Shown in pieces: positions 1 through 6,055 of a stretch of DNA of 8,529 bases. The notes beneath the pieces are model-generated. The model saw only the letters and a list, made by a program, of their open reading frames with translations. It searched no databases and was not told where the DNA came from. Numbering within the stretch: the first letter of the stretch is position 1; the number at the start of each line of letters is the position of its first letter. A program made the translations under genes and the position numbers. The stretch comes from Deltaproteobacteria bacterium (GTDB taxonomy: Bacteria > Desulfobacterota_C > Deferrisomatia > Deferrisomatales > JACRMM01), in assembly GCA_016218905.1 (NCBI GenBank), contig JACRCS010000643.1:1-8529 (forward strand), read 5' to 3'.

Positions 1-1
1 C

Positions 2-562
2 GCGATGGAGCGCCTGATCTGGGGCTTCGGGGACGGCTCGACCCTGCCGGTGCTCGATACACCCCTGGGCCGGATCGGGGCCGTCATCTGCTGGGAGAAC
101 TACATGCCGCTCTTGAGGACGGCCATGTACGCCAAGGGGATCGAACTGTACTGCGCCCCGACCCTCGACGACCGGGACACCTGGCTCCCGAGCATGCAGC
201 ACATTGCCCTGGAGGGCCGCTGCTTCGTCCTTTCCGCGAACCAGTTCACGCGGCGCGGCGACTTCCCGCCGGACTACCCCGCGGTCCAGGGCAACGATCC
301 CCAGACGGTGATCACCCGAGGCGGCAGCTGCATCGTGGGTCCGCTCGGCAACGTCCTGGCCGGCCCACACTTCGAGGGCGAGCGCCTCCTCTCCGCGGAG
401 CTCGACCTGGCCGAGGTCGTCCGGGGAAAGTACGACTTCGACGTGACCGGCCACTACAGTCGACCCGACGTCCTCCGCCTGCTGGTCAACGAGGCACCGG
501 CCCCGGCCGTCGTCTTCGGTGGAGCGGACAGCGGCCCCTGGCCGTTCGGCGCCGAGGAGTAA
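2..562 (+). CDS. Nitrilase (carbon-nitrogen hydrolase), C-terminal part, 5' end outside window
   Basis: Nitrilases hydrolyse an organic nitrile to the carboxylic acid and ammonia through a Cys-Glu-Lys triad in the cytoplasm. The frame is open to the left edge; the ATG at 5 is internal, because ERLIWG at fragment residues 2-7 is a mid-protein nitrilase motif. The catalytic Cys is in VICWENYMP (Cys29 of the fragment, codon 89-91). DDRDTW and [18 protein letters not shown] follow, the usual nitrilase region after the active site. [16 protein letters not shown] and the C-terminal [17 protein letters not shown] block are also typical. About 185 residues remain of a family length near 310-340, so the first ~130, which should carry the catalytic Glu and the Lys, lie upstream. 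The ending looks natural (stop TAA 560-562). Family is confident. Whether the substrate is an aliphatic, aryl or arylaceto-nitrile cannot be told. Its last 109 bp are overlapped by the opposing methyltransferase frame. Confidence 0.93.
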   Translation, partial: AMERLIWGFGDGSTLPVLDTPLGRIGAVICWENYMPLLRTAMYAKGIELYCAPTLDDRDTWLPSMQHIALEGRCFVLSANQFTRRGDFPPDYPAVQGNDPQTVITRGGSCIVGPLGNVLAGPHFEGERLLSAELDLAEVVRGKYDFDVTGHYSRPDVLRLLVNEAPAPAVVFGGADSGPWPFGAEE

Positions 563-1296
563 GGACGTGCAGACCGGTTCTCACAAGCCCTCTCACGGCC
601 CGGCGCGCCTTCCGGCCGAGCCGTGTCGACCTTGACCCAGTGCGCCAGGAGGAAGGCGCCGGTCATGAGCCCACGGGTCTGGCCGTCCGCTTCGATCGCG
701 CGCGCCTTCTCGGAATCCTCATTCTTCAGGAAGTGGACTGCGGTCCGAATCCGGGGCGCATCGGGCCTCAGGGCCGCGACCTCGTCCGGCGTCCGAAAGC
801 GGACGTGCCGAAAGATCGGATGCCCCTTGGCCGCGGCTTCCCGCCTTCGGGCCGCCCAGGGGCTGAGGGCGTTCAGGGTGGCGACCACGATGGAGCCGCC
901 GGGCCGCGTGGCTCGGAACAACTCGGCGACCGCTCCCCTGGCATCGGGCAGGAACTCGATCGCGGTCACCGAGACCACTTTGTCGAAGACCGCCTCGGCA
1001 ACCGGGAGTGCCCTCATGTCTCCCTGGATCGGGCGAAAAGGGAAGTTCCCCGCCCGGCGCGCGAGCCGCCGGAGCATGGGCAGCGACAGATCGACCCCCG
1101 TCACCTCTGCGCCCGCGGCGAGGAGGTCGACGGTGAACACGCCGGTGCCACACCCGACGTCCAAGATCCGCTCACCGGGACCGGGGACGCAGGCATCCCA
1201 GAGGAGCCCGCGCTCTGCCTCTCGGACCACGCGTCCGATCGGCGTTTCGAACCACTGATCGTACCGCTCCGGCCAATCATCAAAGATCTCCGACAT
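454..1296 (-). CDS. Class I SAM-dependent methyltransferase with an extra C-terminal tail
   Basis: This is a small-molecule or quinone-type methyltransferase of the UbiE-like Rossmann fold, probably cytosolic; the substrate is unknown. The start is ATG at 1296, with GGGGAGG ending 7 nt upstream. The frame is open further upstream but that part looks unlike protein. The N-terminus [18 protein letters not shown] matches a common bacterial methyltransferase subgroup. Motif I is ILDVGCGTG (residues 44-52), with the acidic ribose-binding GVDLS (67-71) after strand 2, then GDMRALP and [15 protein letters not shown]. The family-like part ends at about residue 223 (LAHWVKV, near nt 627). A tail of about 57 residues rich in Ala, Arg, Ser and Pro follows; it reads through the intergenic space and antisense to the nitrilase end before a TAG at 454-456. 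The tail looks like stop loss or a small frameshift rather than a domain. The gene is divergent from the quinone oxidoreductase, 393 bp away. Confidence 0.88.
   Translation of the reverse strand: MSEIFDDWPERYDQWFETPIGRVVREAERGLLWDACVPGPGERILDVGCGTGVFTVDLLAAGAEVTGVDLSLPMLRRLARRAGNFPFRPIQGDMRALPVAEAVFDKVVSVTAIEFLPDARGAVAELFRATRPGGSIVVATLNALSPWAARRREAAAKGHPIFRHVRFRTPDEVAALRPDAPRIRTAVHFLKNEDSEKARAIEADGQTRGLMTGAFLLAHWVKVDTARPEGAPGRERACENRSARPYSSAPNGQGPLSAPPKTTAGAGASLTSRRRTSGRL
596..618. terminator. GC-rich hairpin between convergent genes, possible bidirectional terminator
   Basis: The arms CGGCCCGG (596-603) and CCGGCCG (612-618) pair with one bulged C around an 8-nt loop, 33 bp after the nitrilase stop. 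No T-tract follows on either strand, so intrinsic termination is doubtful. The hairpin lies inside the reading frame of the methyltransferase's odd C-terminal tail, which suggests that tail was once non-coding. Confidence 0.2.
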
Positions 1297-1514
1297 GACA
1301 AGTCCTCCCCGTTCCTCCCCGTCGAGCCTTCCTTCGCACCCCCGCGATCGCCGGCGACGTCCGGCAGCCTTCCCCTCGCGCCGCTCGATCACAACGCCGT
1401 CCGGGTCACGGATTCCCACCCGCAGCACGGACCGGAGGCACACAGAAGCCCCTTCGCCTCAGCATCCGATGCAGCGCTCACCACCCGGCGGGGTCGGAAC
1501 GGGTACCGCTTGCA

Positions 1515-1543
1515 CAGTGTTTCGGATTCGGCAGCCCTGTCAA
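1515..1543 (-). promoter_or_regulatory. Candidate sigma70-type promoter reading toward the methyltransferase
   Basis: On the minus strand a perfect TTGACA (1543-1538) is followed after 17 nt by ACACTG (1520-1515). The -35 is consensus but the -10 is poor. A start near 1508 would give a leader of about 210 nt before the methyltransferase ATG at 1296. This is only a sequence match. Confidence 0.25.
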
Positions 1544-1614
1544 CCACGCCCAAGGGCGTTTGCCGGTGTTTCTTGCTCGGTCGGGGCAGCCCCGCAACCG
1601 TCAAAGATCCTCAT
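1540..1614 (-). CDS. Possible 24-codon small ORF or leader peptide
   Basis: The ATG at 1614 is preceded by GGGAGGAGAGACC, a near-ideal Shine-Dalgarno at 7 nt. A TATCAT hexamer (1646-1641), 5/6 to the -10 consensus, lies about 27 nt upstream of the ATG. The peptide reads MRIFDGCGAAPT then EQETPANALGRG and stops at TGA 1542-1540. It has one Cys, no membrane segment, and I do not recognise it. It could be a leader upstream of the methyltransferase, a decayed gene start, or chance: the same frame stays open upstream into the antisense of the oxidoreductase, and no good -35 accompanies the hexamer. Confidence 0.25.
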   Translation of the reverse strand: MRIFDGCGAAPTEQETPANALGRG

Positions 1615-1689
1615 GGTCTCTCCTCCCTTCGCCTCGTGCCATGATAGGCCCGGCTCCCGGCTCGCCCGAACCCAAGCGGAGGCACACGA

Positions 1690-2289
1690 GTGAACGTCTC
1701 GATCCTTCTCGCCCATCCCCGACCGAAGAGCTTCAATCACGCCCTCGCCGCCGCCGTGGTGGCCGCCCTCAGGCACGACGGGCACGCGGTGTGTTTCCAC
1801 GACCTCTACGCGGAGCGCTTCGACCCGCTCCTGCCGTACGAGGAGATCCGGAAGGGCGGACGCGTCGACCCGCGGGTGGCCGAGCACTGCGCCGAGATCG
1901 GGGAGGCGGAGGGGCTCGTCTTCGTCCACCCGAACTGGTGGGGCCAGCCGCCGGCCATCCTGAAGGGCTGGGTCGACCGGGTCTTGCGCGCCGGCGTCGG
2001 GTACGAGTTCTCGGAGGGCGACCTTGGCGAAGGGATTCCGCTCGGCCTTCTGAAGGCCCGGACGGCGGTGGTGCTCAACACCTCGAACACCTCGCCCGAA
2101 CGCGAGCGGGAGGTCTTCGGCGATCCCCTGGAGACGCTCTGGAAGGACTGCATCCTCCGCTTCTGCGGGGTGCCGGGCTTCGTCCGGCGGACCTACGGGG
2201 TCATGGTGACGAGCACGGCCGAGCAGCGCGCCGGCTGGCTCGCCGACGCGAGCGAGGTCGCTGTCCGGGCCTTTTCCGCACAGACCTGA
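1690..2289 (+). CDS. NAD(P)H:quinone oxidoreductase-like flavodoxin-fold protein (Flavodoxin_2)
   Basis: Members of this family (KefF, MdaB and NQO1-like) bind FMN or FAD and pass two electrons from NAD(P)H to quinones or similar acceptors, or act as ancillary subunits of potassium efflux systems. The start is GTG at 1690, with GGAGG (1678-1682) 7 nt upstream. The N-terminus MNVSILLAHPRPKSFNHALA gives strand 1 and the flavin-phosphate loop. Further matches are FHDLYAERFDPLL (residues ~37-49), FVHPNWWGQPPAILKGWVDRVL (~78-99, the signature of the family's active-site and dimer region), and LLKARTAVVLNTSNTS (~120-135). At 199 residues it is full length for the family. No Kef-type antiporter adjoins it, so a KefF role is not supported; a quinone or xenobiotic reductase is likelier. 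It appears monocistronic, followed by a hairpin at the stop codon. Confidence 0.9.
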   Translation: MNVSILLAHPRPKSFNHALAAAVVAALRHDGHAVCFHDLYAERFDPLLPYEEIRKGGRVDPRVAEHCAEIGEAEGLVFVHPNWWGQPPAILKGWVDRVLRAGVGYEFSEGDLGEGIPLGLLKARTAVVLNTSNTSPEREREVFGDPLETLWKDCILRFCGVPGFVRRTYGVMVTSTAEQRAGWLADASEVAVRAFSAQT

Positions 2290-2315
2290 GGCGGGGAGCA
2301 GGGCGCTCTCGCCTC
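2288..2315 (+). terminator. Stem-loop overlapping the oxidoreductase stop codon
   Basis: The left arm 2288-2299 pairs with 2305-2315 around a 5-nt loop (AGGGC). This gives 6 bp (one G-T wobble), one bulged G at 2293, then 5 bp. It begins inside the TGA stop. No T-run follows, so it is either a Rho-assisted or weak terminator or an mRNA 3'-end stabiliser. Confidence 0.35.
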
Positions 2316-2372
2316 CTGCGCCGGCGGTGTCGACGAGGCGCCGAAACGAACGAGAAAGGGGTTAGTCCGCAC

Positions 2373-2416
2373 TTCCAAATTTGCTCGTTACAACGTACAA
2401 GATTGGGACATTGTCC
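2373..2416 (+). promoter_or_regulatory. AT-richer promoter-like segment with two short palindromes upstream of the ATPase
   Basis: This is a local AT-rich patch in a very GC-rich window. TTCCAA (2373-2378) and TACAAG (2396-2401) are 17 nt apart and match the -35 and -10 consensus at 3/6 and 4/6. Two inverted repeats lie here: CGTT-AC-AACG (2386-2395) and GGACA-T-TGTCC (2406-2416). The second would sit at the transcription start, as a repressor site might. No regulator is identifiable, and this is based on sequence alone. Confidence 0.25.
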
Positions 2417-2445
2417 GATTCTTGAGAGTGGGCGAGAGGTTGCGA

Positions 2446-3594
2446 GTGGAAGATTTCGACCTGGAAGGGCTGTTGCGCCTCTACAACCCGTGGTGGCAGG
2501 AGCCCCGGGGGGCGTGGCGGAGGGACTTGCCCGCCTTCCACCGCCCGGTGGTCTCGGAGATCCTGGATGACCTCGCGTCCCTTCCCCAGGTGATTTCGGT
2601 CACCGGGCCGCGGCGAGTCGGCAAGACGACTGCGGTGCGCCAGACGATCGCCCGCCTGATCGATGAGGGCCTGGCCCTTCCGGACCGCATCGTCTACTTC
2701 ACCTTCGACGATCCCCTGGTCTTCGGTTCTCTGGAGGTGCAGAGAGTCGTCTTCGACCGGCTGGTAGAACGCACCGGCGCAGGGCCCGGACAGGGGGAAC
2801 CCTGGTTCTTCTTCCTGGACGAGATCCAGCGCCTGCCGCGTTGGGAGCTCTACCTCAAGAAATACTACGACCTCAAGGTTCCCATCTGCTTCGTGGTGTC
2901 CGGGTCCGCGTCTTCCCCCATCTTTCGGAGCAGCCGGGAGAGCTTGCTCGGGCGCATCAAGGACCGTCACCTTCTGCCGTTCCGTTTTCGGGAATACGCG
3001 CTCTTCCAGCTTGCGTCGGAACCGGAACTCGCAGGACTCCTCGACGAACACCGGGGGCTTCGGACCCTGCTGCTCTCCGGAGACGGAAAGCAGGTGGTCG
3101 ACCACCTCCAGGCGCTGGGTGGCGCCCTTTCGCCCTACGTGCGCAGGATCAACCAGGCGGTCGTCTCTTACTACCGCGAGGGCGGCTTCCCCGAAGTCTG
3201 GGGCCTCGCCGATCCGGTGCGGAAGATGGAGTACCTGATGGAGCAGCAGGTCCGCAAGGTGCCCTACGAAGACCTGATGGCCCTCACCCAGTACCGCAAG
3301 CCCGAGAACGTACTGCGCTTCTTCGTCTACCTGCTCGCCCACCCCGGCGCCGAGATCAACATGTCGCAGGTGGCCAAGGAGGTAAGGGTGGAGCGCCGCG
3401 TGGTCGAAGACAACCTCCCCCGCCTCGAGATGACCGATCTCATCCTTCACGTACGGTGCACGCCCCCCCGCGGGTTCCCAACCTCTGAGCCCTCCCCGTC
3501 ACTTACACCCGGCACCCGGAATGCGAGCGTGAACCGAAACACGCTGCCGACTTCAACTTGGCTTTCAACCCAGAGGCGCCCGCCCATTTTCTGA
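2446..3594 (+). CDS. AAA-type ATP-binding protein (AAA_14/DUF4143 class), 3' end lost
   Basis: Proteins of this class are P-loop ATPases with a C-terminal DUF4143 region; their cellular role is mostly unknown, though some are accessory or toxin-antitoxin-like. The frame also has TTG 2422 and GTG 2428; I prefer GTG 2446 because GAGAGG sits 6 nt upstream and homologues start shortly before the YNPWW motif. Numbering from TTG 2422: Walker A GPRRVGKTT (62-70), Walker B FFFLDEIQRLP (129-139), sensor-1-like FVVSGSAS (157-164), an arginine-rich LLGRIKDRHLLPFRFREY segment (175-192), the GGFPEVW motif (254-260), and a winged-helix-like segment EINMSQVAKEVRVERRVVEDN (311-331) ending LILHVR (340-345). 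Family members continue for roughly another 100 residues. Here the remaining 45 residues (from nt 3457) are Pro/Ser/Thr-rich and antisense to the kinase end. The catalytic core is intact, but the protein is probably truncated and may be non-functional. Confidence 0.8.
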   Translation: MEDFDLEGLLRLYNPWWQEPRGAWRRDLPAFHRPVVSEILDDLASLPQVISVTGPRRVGKTTAVRQTIARLIDEGLALPDRIVYFTFDDPLVFGSLEVQRVVFDRLVERTGAGPGQGEPWFFFLDEIQRLPRWELYLKKYYDLKVPICFVVSGSASSPIFRSSRESLLGRIKDRHLLPFRFREYALFQLASEPELAGLLDEHRGLRTLLLSGDGKQVVDHLQALGGALSPYVRRINQAVVSYYREGGFPEVWGLADPVRKMEYLMEQQVRKVPYEDLMALTQYRKPENVLRFFVYLLAHPGAEINMSQVAKEVRVERRVVEDNLPRLEMTDLILHVRCTPPRGFPTSEPSPSLTPGTRNASVNRNTLPTSTWLSTQRRPPIF

Positions 3595-5234
3595 ACCAGC
3601 CGGGAGCAGATCGCGAGACCCAGCCCAACGCCTCCGTGTCTTCGCGTGAGCGAGCCATCGGCCTGAGAGAAGGCCTTGAAGATCTCCGAGCGCTTCTCCT
3701 CCGGAATCCCGGGGCCGCTGTCGCTGACCGCGAACCGGAGGACGACCTTGTCCTCTGTTCTTGCCTCCGTTTGGGCTCGCACGGTCACCTCGCCCGCGCT
3801 CGTGAACTTGATCGCGTTGTCTACGAGCGCGGAGATCACCTGCCCCAGGCGGCTCGGGTCACCGAGCAGCGCATCCGGGACATCCGGAGCGACGTCGAGG
3901 CTCAGCCCCAGGCCCTTTTGCGCCGCGGCGCGAGTGAACGCCTCCACGGCTTCGGCGACGACACCCCGCAGACCGAAAGAAACCCGGCTGAACTCCCCCT
4001 CGCCCGCTTCCAGCATCGAGAAGTCGAGGAGGTTGTCGATGAGCGCCAGCAAGTCGCGGGCGTGCGTGAGCACGCGCCTCAGGCTCGCCCCCTGCTCCTC
4101 GTTGATCGGCCCGTCCACTCCGTCGAGAACGAGCTCGGTGTAACCCAGGATGGAATTCATGGGGGTCCGAAGCTCGTGGCTCACGTTCGCCAGAAACTCG
4201 CTCTTGATCCGGCTGGCGTTTTCCGCCCTCTCCTTCGCCACCCGCAACTCGTCTTCCCTTCGCCTTCGCGCACTCACCTGGGCACCCAGGAAGAGGCCGG
4301 TCAACGGCACCGCCACCTGAAGGAACTGCAGCTCTGCGAGGTCCCTCACGGCGGAGGGGAAGGCCTGCACCGCCGCCCACAACCCGACGTCGATCGCGGC
4401 AATCCCCACCGTGGCTCCCGGGAGCCCCCAACTCGTCGCGATCCAGAGGAGCGGCAGAAGGCACACATAGTAGAGGTCGAACCCCGCAGCGCTGCGCAGG
4501 GAGAAGACGATCCAGACGACCACCGGAATGCTCGCAGCCTGGGCAAGGGCCTCCGCGATCGGCAGGCCCTTTGCCCTGGATGCGTGCCTGTAGGACGGGG
4601 CGGGGGCGGCCTGAAAAGGTCCCCCGGAGGCCGTCCGCTTGGCCATCCTGCGCAGCCGGGGGAGTGCGTGGACGAGCAGAAGGGGCGCCAGGGTCATGAT
4701 GCCGATCGCGTCCCGGATCCAGTAGCTTTCGACTGCGGTCAGGTAATCCACCCAGGCCTCCTGGGCGGCACCGGGGGTCCCCACGACTGCAGCCGGCAGC
4801 GGCGCCAGGAGGGCCACCGGCAAGAAGAGGGCGACGTCGCGCACCCGGCGGAGCCGCGGGTCGACGCGCAAGACACGGCGAAGGATCGCAGCCGCAAGGC
4901 CGCAGCCCGCCGCCAGTGCCACGGCGTGGGCGAACGGCCCGAAGGGAGCGCCCGGCGGGAAGGGTATCCAGAACGCGGCCAGCCATGCCGCCCCCAGCAG
5001 CGCGACCGCATACCTGGGGCCAAAGGCCACGACAAAGGCGAAACCGAGACCCGCCGACGGGCGCCAGGAGGTCACGCCGGGAGAGGACTCGACCACGATC
5101 GCAGCGACTTCCAGGACCAAAAAGGTCAGAACGTACACCGCGGGGGCTGTTAGCCTGTGGATCAGGCCGGAACTCGACGAAGTGCTCTGGGCCGTTCCCT
5201 GGGTCTTTCGGCGGCGCCACAACGGGCTACACAC
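3447..5234 (-). CDS. MASE1-type membrane sensor histidine kinase
   Basis: This is an integral-membrane kinase that autophosphorylates a His and should pass phosphate to a response regulator. The GTG start at 5234 is chosen because GGAGG (5247-5243) lies 8 nt upstream; the open frame reaches 5345 but would overlap the dioxygenase, and that stretch is not hydrophobic. From GTG the protein is 595 residues. Residues ~30-320 are a multi-pass MASE1-like sensor (WRPSAGLGFAFVVAFGPRYA near 57-76, SYWIRDAIGIMTLAPLLL near 170-187). A short charged linker (RRREDELRVAKERAENASRI) leads to the HisKA H-box SEFLANVSHELRTPMNSILGY, with phospho-acceptor His353 (codon 4176-4178). HATPase_c follows: N-box DNAIKF (472-477), G1 DSGPGIPEE (505-513), G2 GVGLGLAI (535-542). 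All catalytic boxes are intact. The stop TGA at 3449-3447 lies in sequence that codes for the opposing ATPase, so the original C-terminus may have been longer. No response regulator is present in the window. Confidence 0.88.
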   Translation of the reverse strand: MCSPLWRRRKTQGTAQSTSSSSGLIHRLTAPAVYVLTFLVLEVAAIVVESSPGVTSWRPSAGLGFAFVVAFGPRYAVALLGAAWLAAFWIPFPPGAPFGPFAHAVALAAGCGLAAAILRRVLRVDPRLRRVRDVALFLPVALLAPLPAAVVGTPGAAQEAWVDYLTAVESYWIRDAIGIMTLAPLLLVHALPRLRRMAKRTASGGPFQAAPAPSYRHASRAKGLPIAEALAQAASIPVVVWIVFSLRSAAGFDLYYVCLLPLLWIATSWGLPGATVGIAAIDVGLWAAVQAFPSAVRDLAELQFLQVAVPLTGLFLGAQVSARRRREDELRVAKERAENASRIKSEFLANVSHELRTPMNSILGYTELVLDGVDGPINEEQGASLRRVLTHARDLLALIDNLLDFSMLEAGEGEFSRVSFGLRGVVAEAVEAFTRAAAQKGLGLSLDVAPDVPDALLGDPSRLGQVISALVDNAIKFTSAGEVTVRAQTEARTEDKVVLRFAVSDSGPGIPEEKRSEIFKAFSQADGSLTRRHGGVGLGLAICSRLVQKMGGRLWVESQVEVGSVFRFTLAFRVPGVSDGEGSEVGNPRGGVHRT

Positions 5235-5286
5235 CCTTCTTCCCTCCCCGCTAGCGCCGGCGCATGGTGTCCGACGCGCTGCAGGT

Positions 5287-5904
5287 TCACGTGGGCGCAA
5301 GGACCAGGTCGAAACTCGCGGCGAGCAGCCGGCCCCGCTTCGCATCGGCCCCGACTTTGCGCAGCGGCACGACCAGGGAGGGCCGCACGAAGGGGTCGCC
5401 CGCGAGGTCCGGGTCGCCCGCGAAGTAGAGCTGGGTCACCAGCGTCCGATGCCCCGCGTGTGACACCAGGTAGTGGATGTGCCGGGGCCGGAAGCGGCGG
5501 GGGCTGAGGGAGTAGCGGCCCGGGAGGATGGTCACGAAGCGGTAGCCGCCGTCGGTGCCGCTGCGGATCCGGCCCCGGAGTCGCGAAGCATCCTCCCCGC
5601 CGACCCCCTCCATGCCGTAGTAGATCCCGGCGGCGCTCGCGTGCCACACCTCCACCACCGCGCCGGCCAGGGGGCGGCAGTCGGCGGCCGAGAGGACCCT
5701 GCCCGTCACCGCGAGCCGCTCCCCCGGCTCGTCGCGGGGGGCCAGGTCGGGGCGCAGTGGCATATCGGGCAGGTAGAAGGGCCCCTGGGGGTTCTCGTCG
5801 GTGGGGGCGCAGGCGCCCGCGAGGCCGCGACCTGCGGCGAGGAGCAAGGCGCCGAGGCCGGCGGCCAGGAAGTGCCTGCGGGGGAAAGAGATGGGCTCCT
5901 GCAC
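5287..5904 (-). CDS. Exported intradiol ring-cleavage dioxygenase-like protein
   Basis: Intradiol dioxygenases (catechol 1,2- and protocatechuate 3,4-dioxygenase fold) use non-haem Fe(III) to cleave aromatic diols between the two hydroxyls. The start is GTG at 5904, with AGGAGGA (5917-5911) 6 nt upstream; the longer frame to 6048 is GC-rich noise. From GTG it is 205 residues. The N-terminus has a twin-arginine motif (FPRRHFLAAG, 7-16), a hydrophobic stretch, and a Cys at 32 in GLAGACAPT, so a Tat signal peptide is likely, possibly with lipid attachment although the lipobox is imperfect (Ala, not Leu, at -3). NPQGPFY (38-44) is the usual start of the mature domain. All four iron ligands are visible: Tyr95 (GIYYG), Tyr131 (LPGRY), and His142 and His144 (RPRHIHY). 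LVTQLYFAGDP (155-165) is the conserved C-terminal motif. It is shorter than the classical cytosolic enzymes and resembles the secreted TAT-type intradiol group, whose substrates are poorly known. It lies 52 bp upstream of the kinase on the same strand. Confidence 0.88.
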   Translation of the reverse strand: MQEPISFPRRHFLAAGLGALLLAAGRGLAGACAPTDENPQGPFYLPDMPLRPDLAPRDEPGERLAVTGRVLSAADCRPLAGAVVEVWHASAAGIYYGMEGVGGEDASRLRGRIRSGTDGGYRFVTILPGRYSLSPRRFRPRHIHYLVSHAGHRTLVTQLYFAGDPDLAGDPFVRPSLVVPLRKVGADAKRGRLLAASFDLVLAPT

Positions 5905-5931
5905 GGGTCGTCCTCCTGCCTCGGGACCGAA

Positions 5932-5970
5932 GTTCCGGAACAAGTTGCCACAGGTCCCGGCAGGGGCAAC
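5932..5970. promoter_or_regulatory. Palindrome and inverted repeat upstream of the dioxygenase
   Basis: The perfect 10-bp palindrome GTTCCGGAAC (5932-5941) ends 27 nt upstream of the dioxygenase GTG. Immediately beyond it the 6-bp inverted repeat GTTGCC (5944-5949) / GGCAAC (5965-5970) encloses 15 nt. Together they could form an operator or a leader stem-loop. In GC-rich DNA such repeats can arise by chance, and no promoter hexamers stand out. Confidence 0.25.
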
Positions 5971-6055
5971 CTCAGCCCGCGCTCGCTTCAGCCGCCGCAC
6001 TCCTTTCTGCGCGGAGGCCGCCGCCGGGGCCCGCGGCCCGCGGCCCATGAACCCC

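Larger units (their letters stand above)
1297..1689. other. Divergent intergenic region, 393 bp
   Basis: This stretch separates the methyltransferase start (leftward) from the quinone oxidoreductase start (rightward). It holds both Shine-Dalgarno sequences, promoter-like hexamers and a possible 24-codon ORF on the minus strand (separate entries), and a short hairpin CGGGG-CAG-CCCCG near 1582-1594. Longer open frames cross it on both strands, but their translations are Pro/Ser/Arg-rich and unlike conserved protein. No tRNA or recognisable riboswitch was seen. Confidence 0.6.

Noticed and set aside
1464..1542. Reading the TGA at 1542-1540 as selenocysteine to extend the small ORF toward CIGC
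   Set aside because: The extension would be only 25 more codons, no SECIS-like hairpin stands out just after the TGA, and no selenoprotein family is recognised.
640..1644. 334-codon plus-strand frame across the methyltransferase and intergenic region
   Set aside because: It is antisense to a clear SAM-binding methyltransferase, starts without a convincing Shine-Dalgarno, and lacks any domain signature.
2362..3450. 362-codon minus-strand frame opposite the AAA-type ATPase
   Set aside because: The plus frame has Walker A, Walker B and GGFPE motifs. The minus translation is low-complexity His/Gln/Glu-rich text without motifs.
3558..5153. 531-codon open frame on the plus strand
   Set aside because: It is antisense to the histidine kinase, whose H-box and ATP-binding motifs are intact. 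The translation is Arg/Gln/Pro-rich with no recognisable fold.
5254..5263. GCGCCGGCGC palindrome between dioxygenase and kinase
   Set aside because: It is a 10-bp palindrome of pure G/C in high-GC sequence with no T-run, so chance is the simplest explanation.
5235..5345. Upstream extension of the kinase to ATG 5345
   Set aside because: It would overlap the dioxygenase 3' end, has no hydrophobic or conserved content, and GTG 5234 has a much better Shine-Dalgarno.
6026..6046. Tandem GGCCCGC-type repeat
   Set aside because: It is only about two or three copies of a 7-bp unit in extremely GC-rich DNA. There is no sign of a CRISPR or functional repeat array.
5905..6048. Upstream extension of the dioxygenase to ATG 6048
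   Set aside because: The extra 48 residues are Ala/Arg/Gly-rich and would bury the Tat signal internally. GTG 5904 has an AGGAGGA site at ideal spacing.
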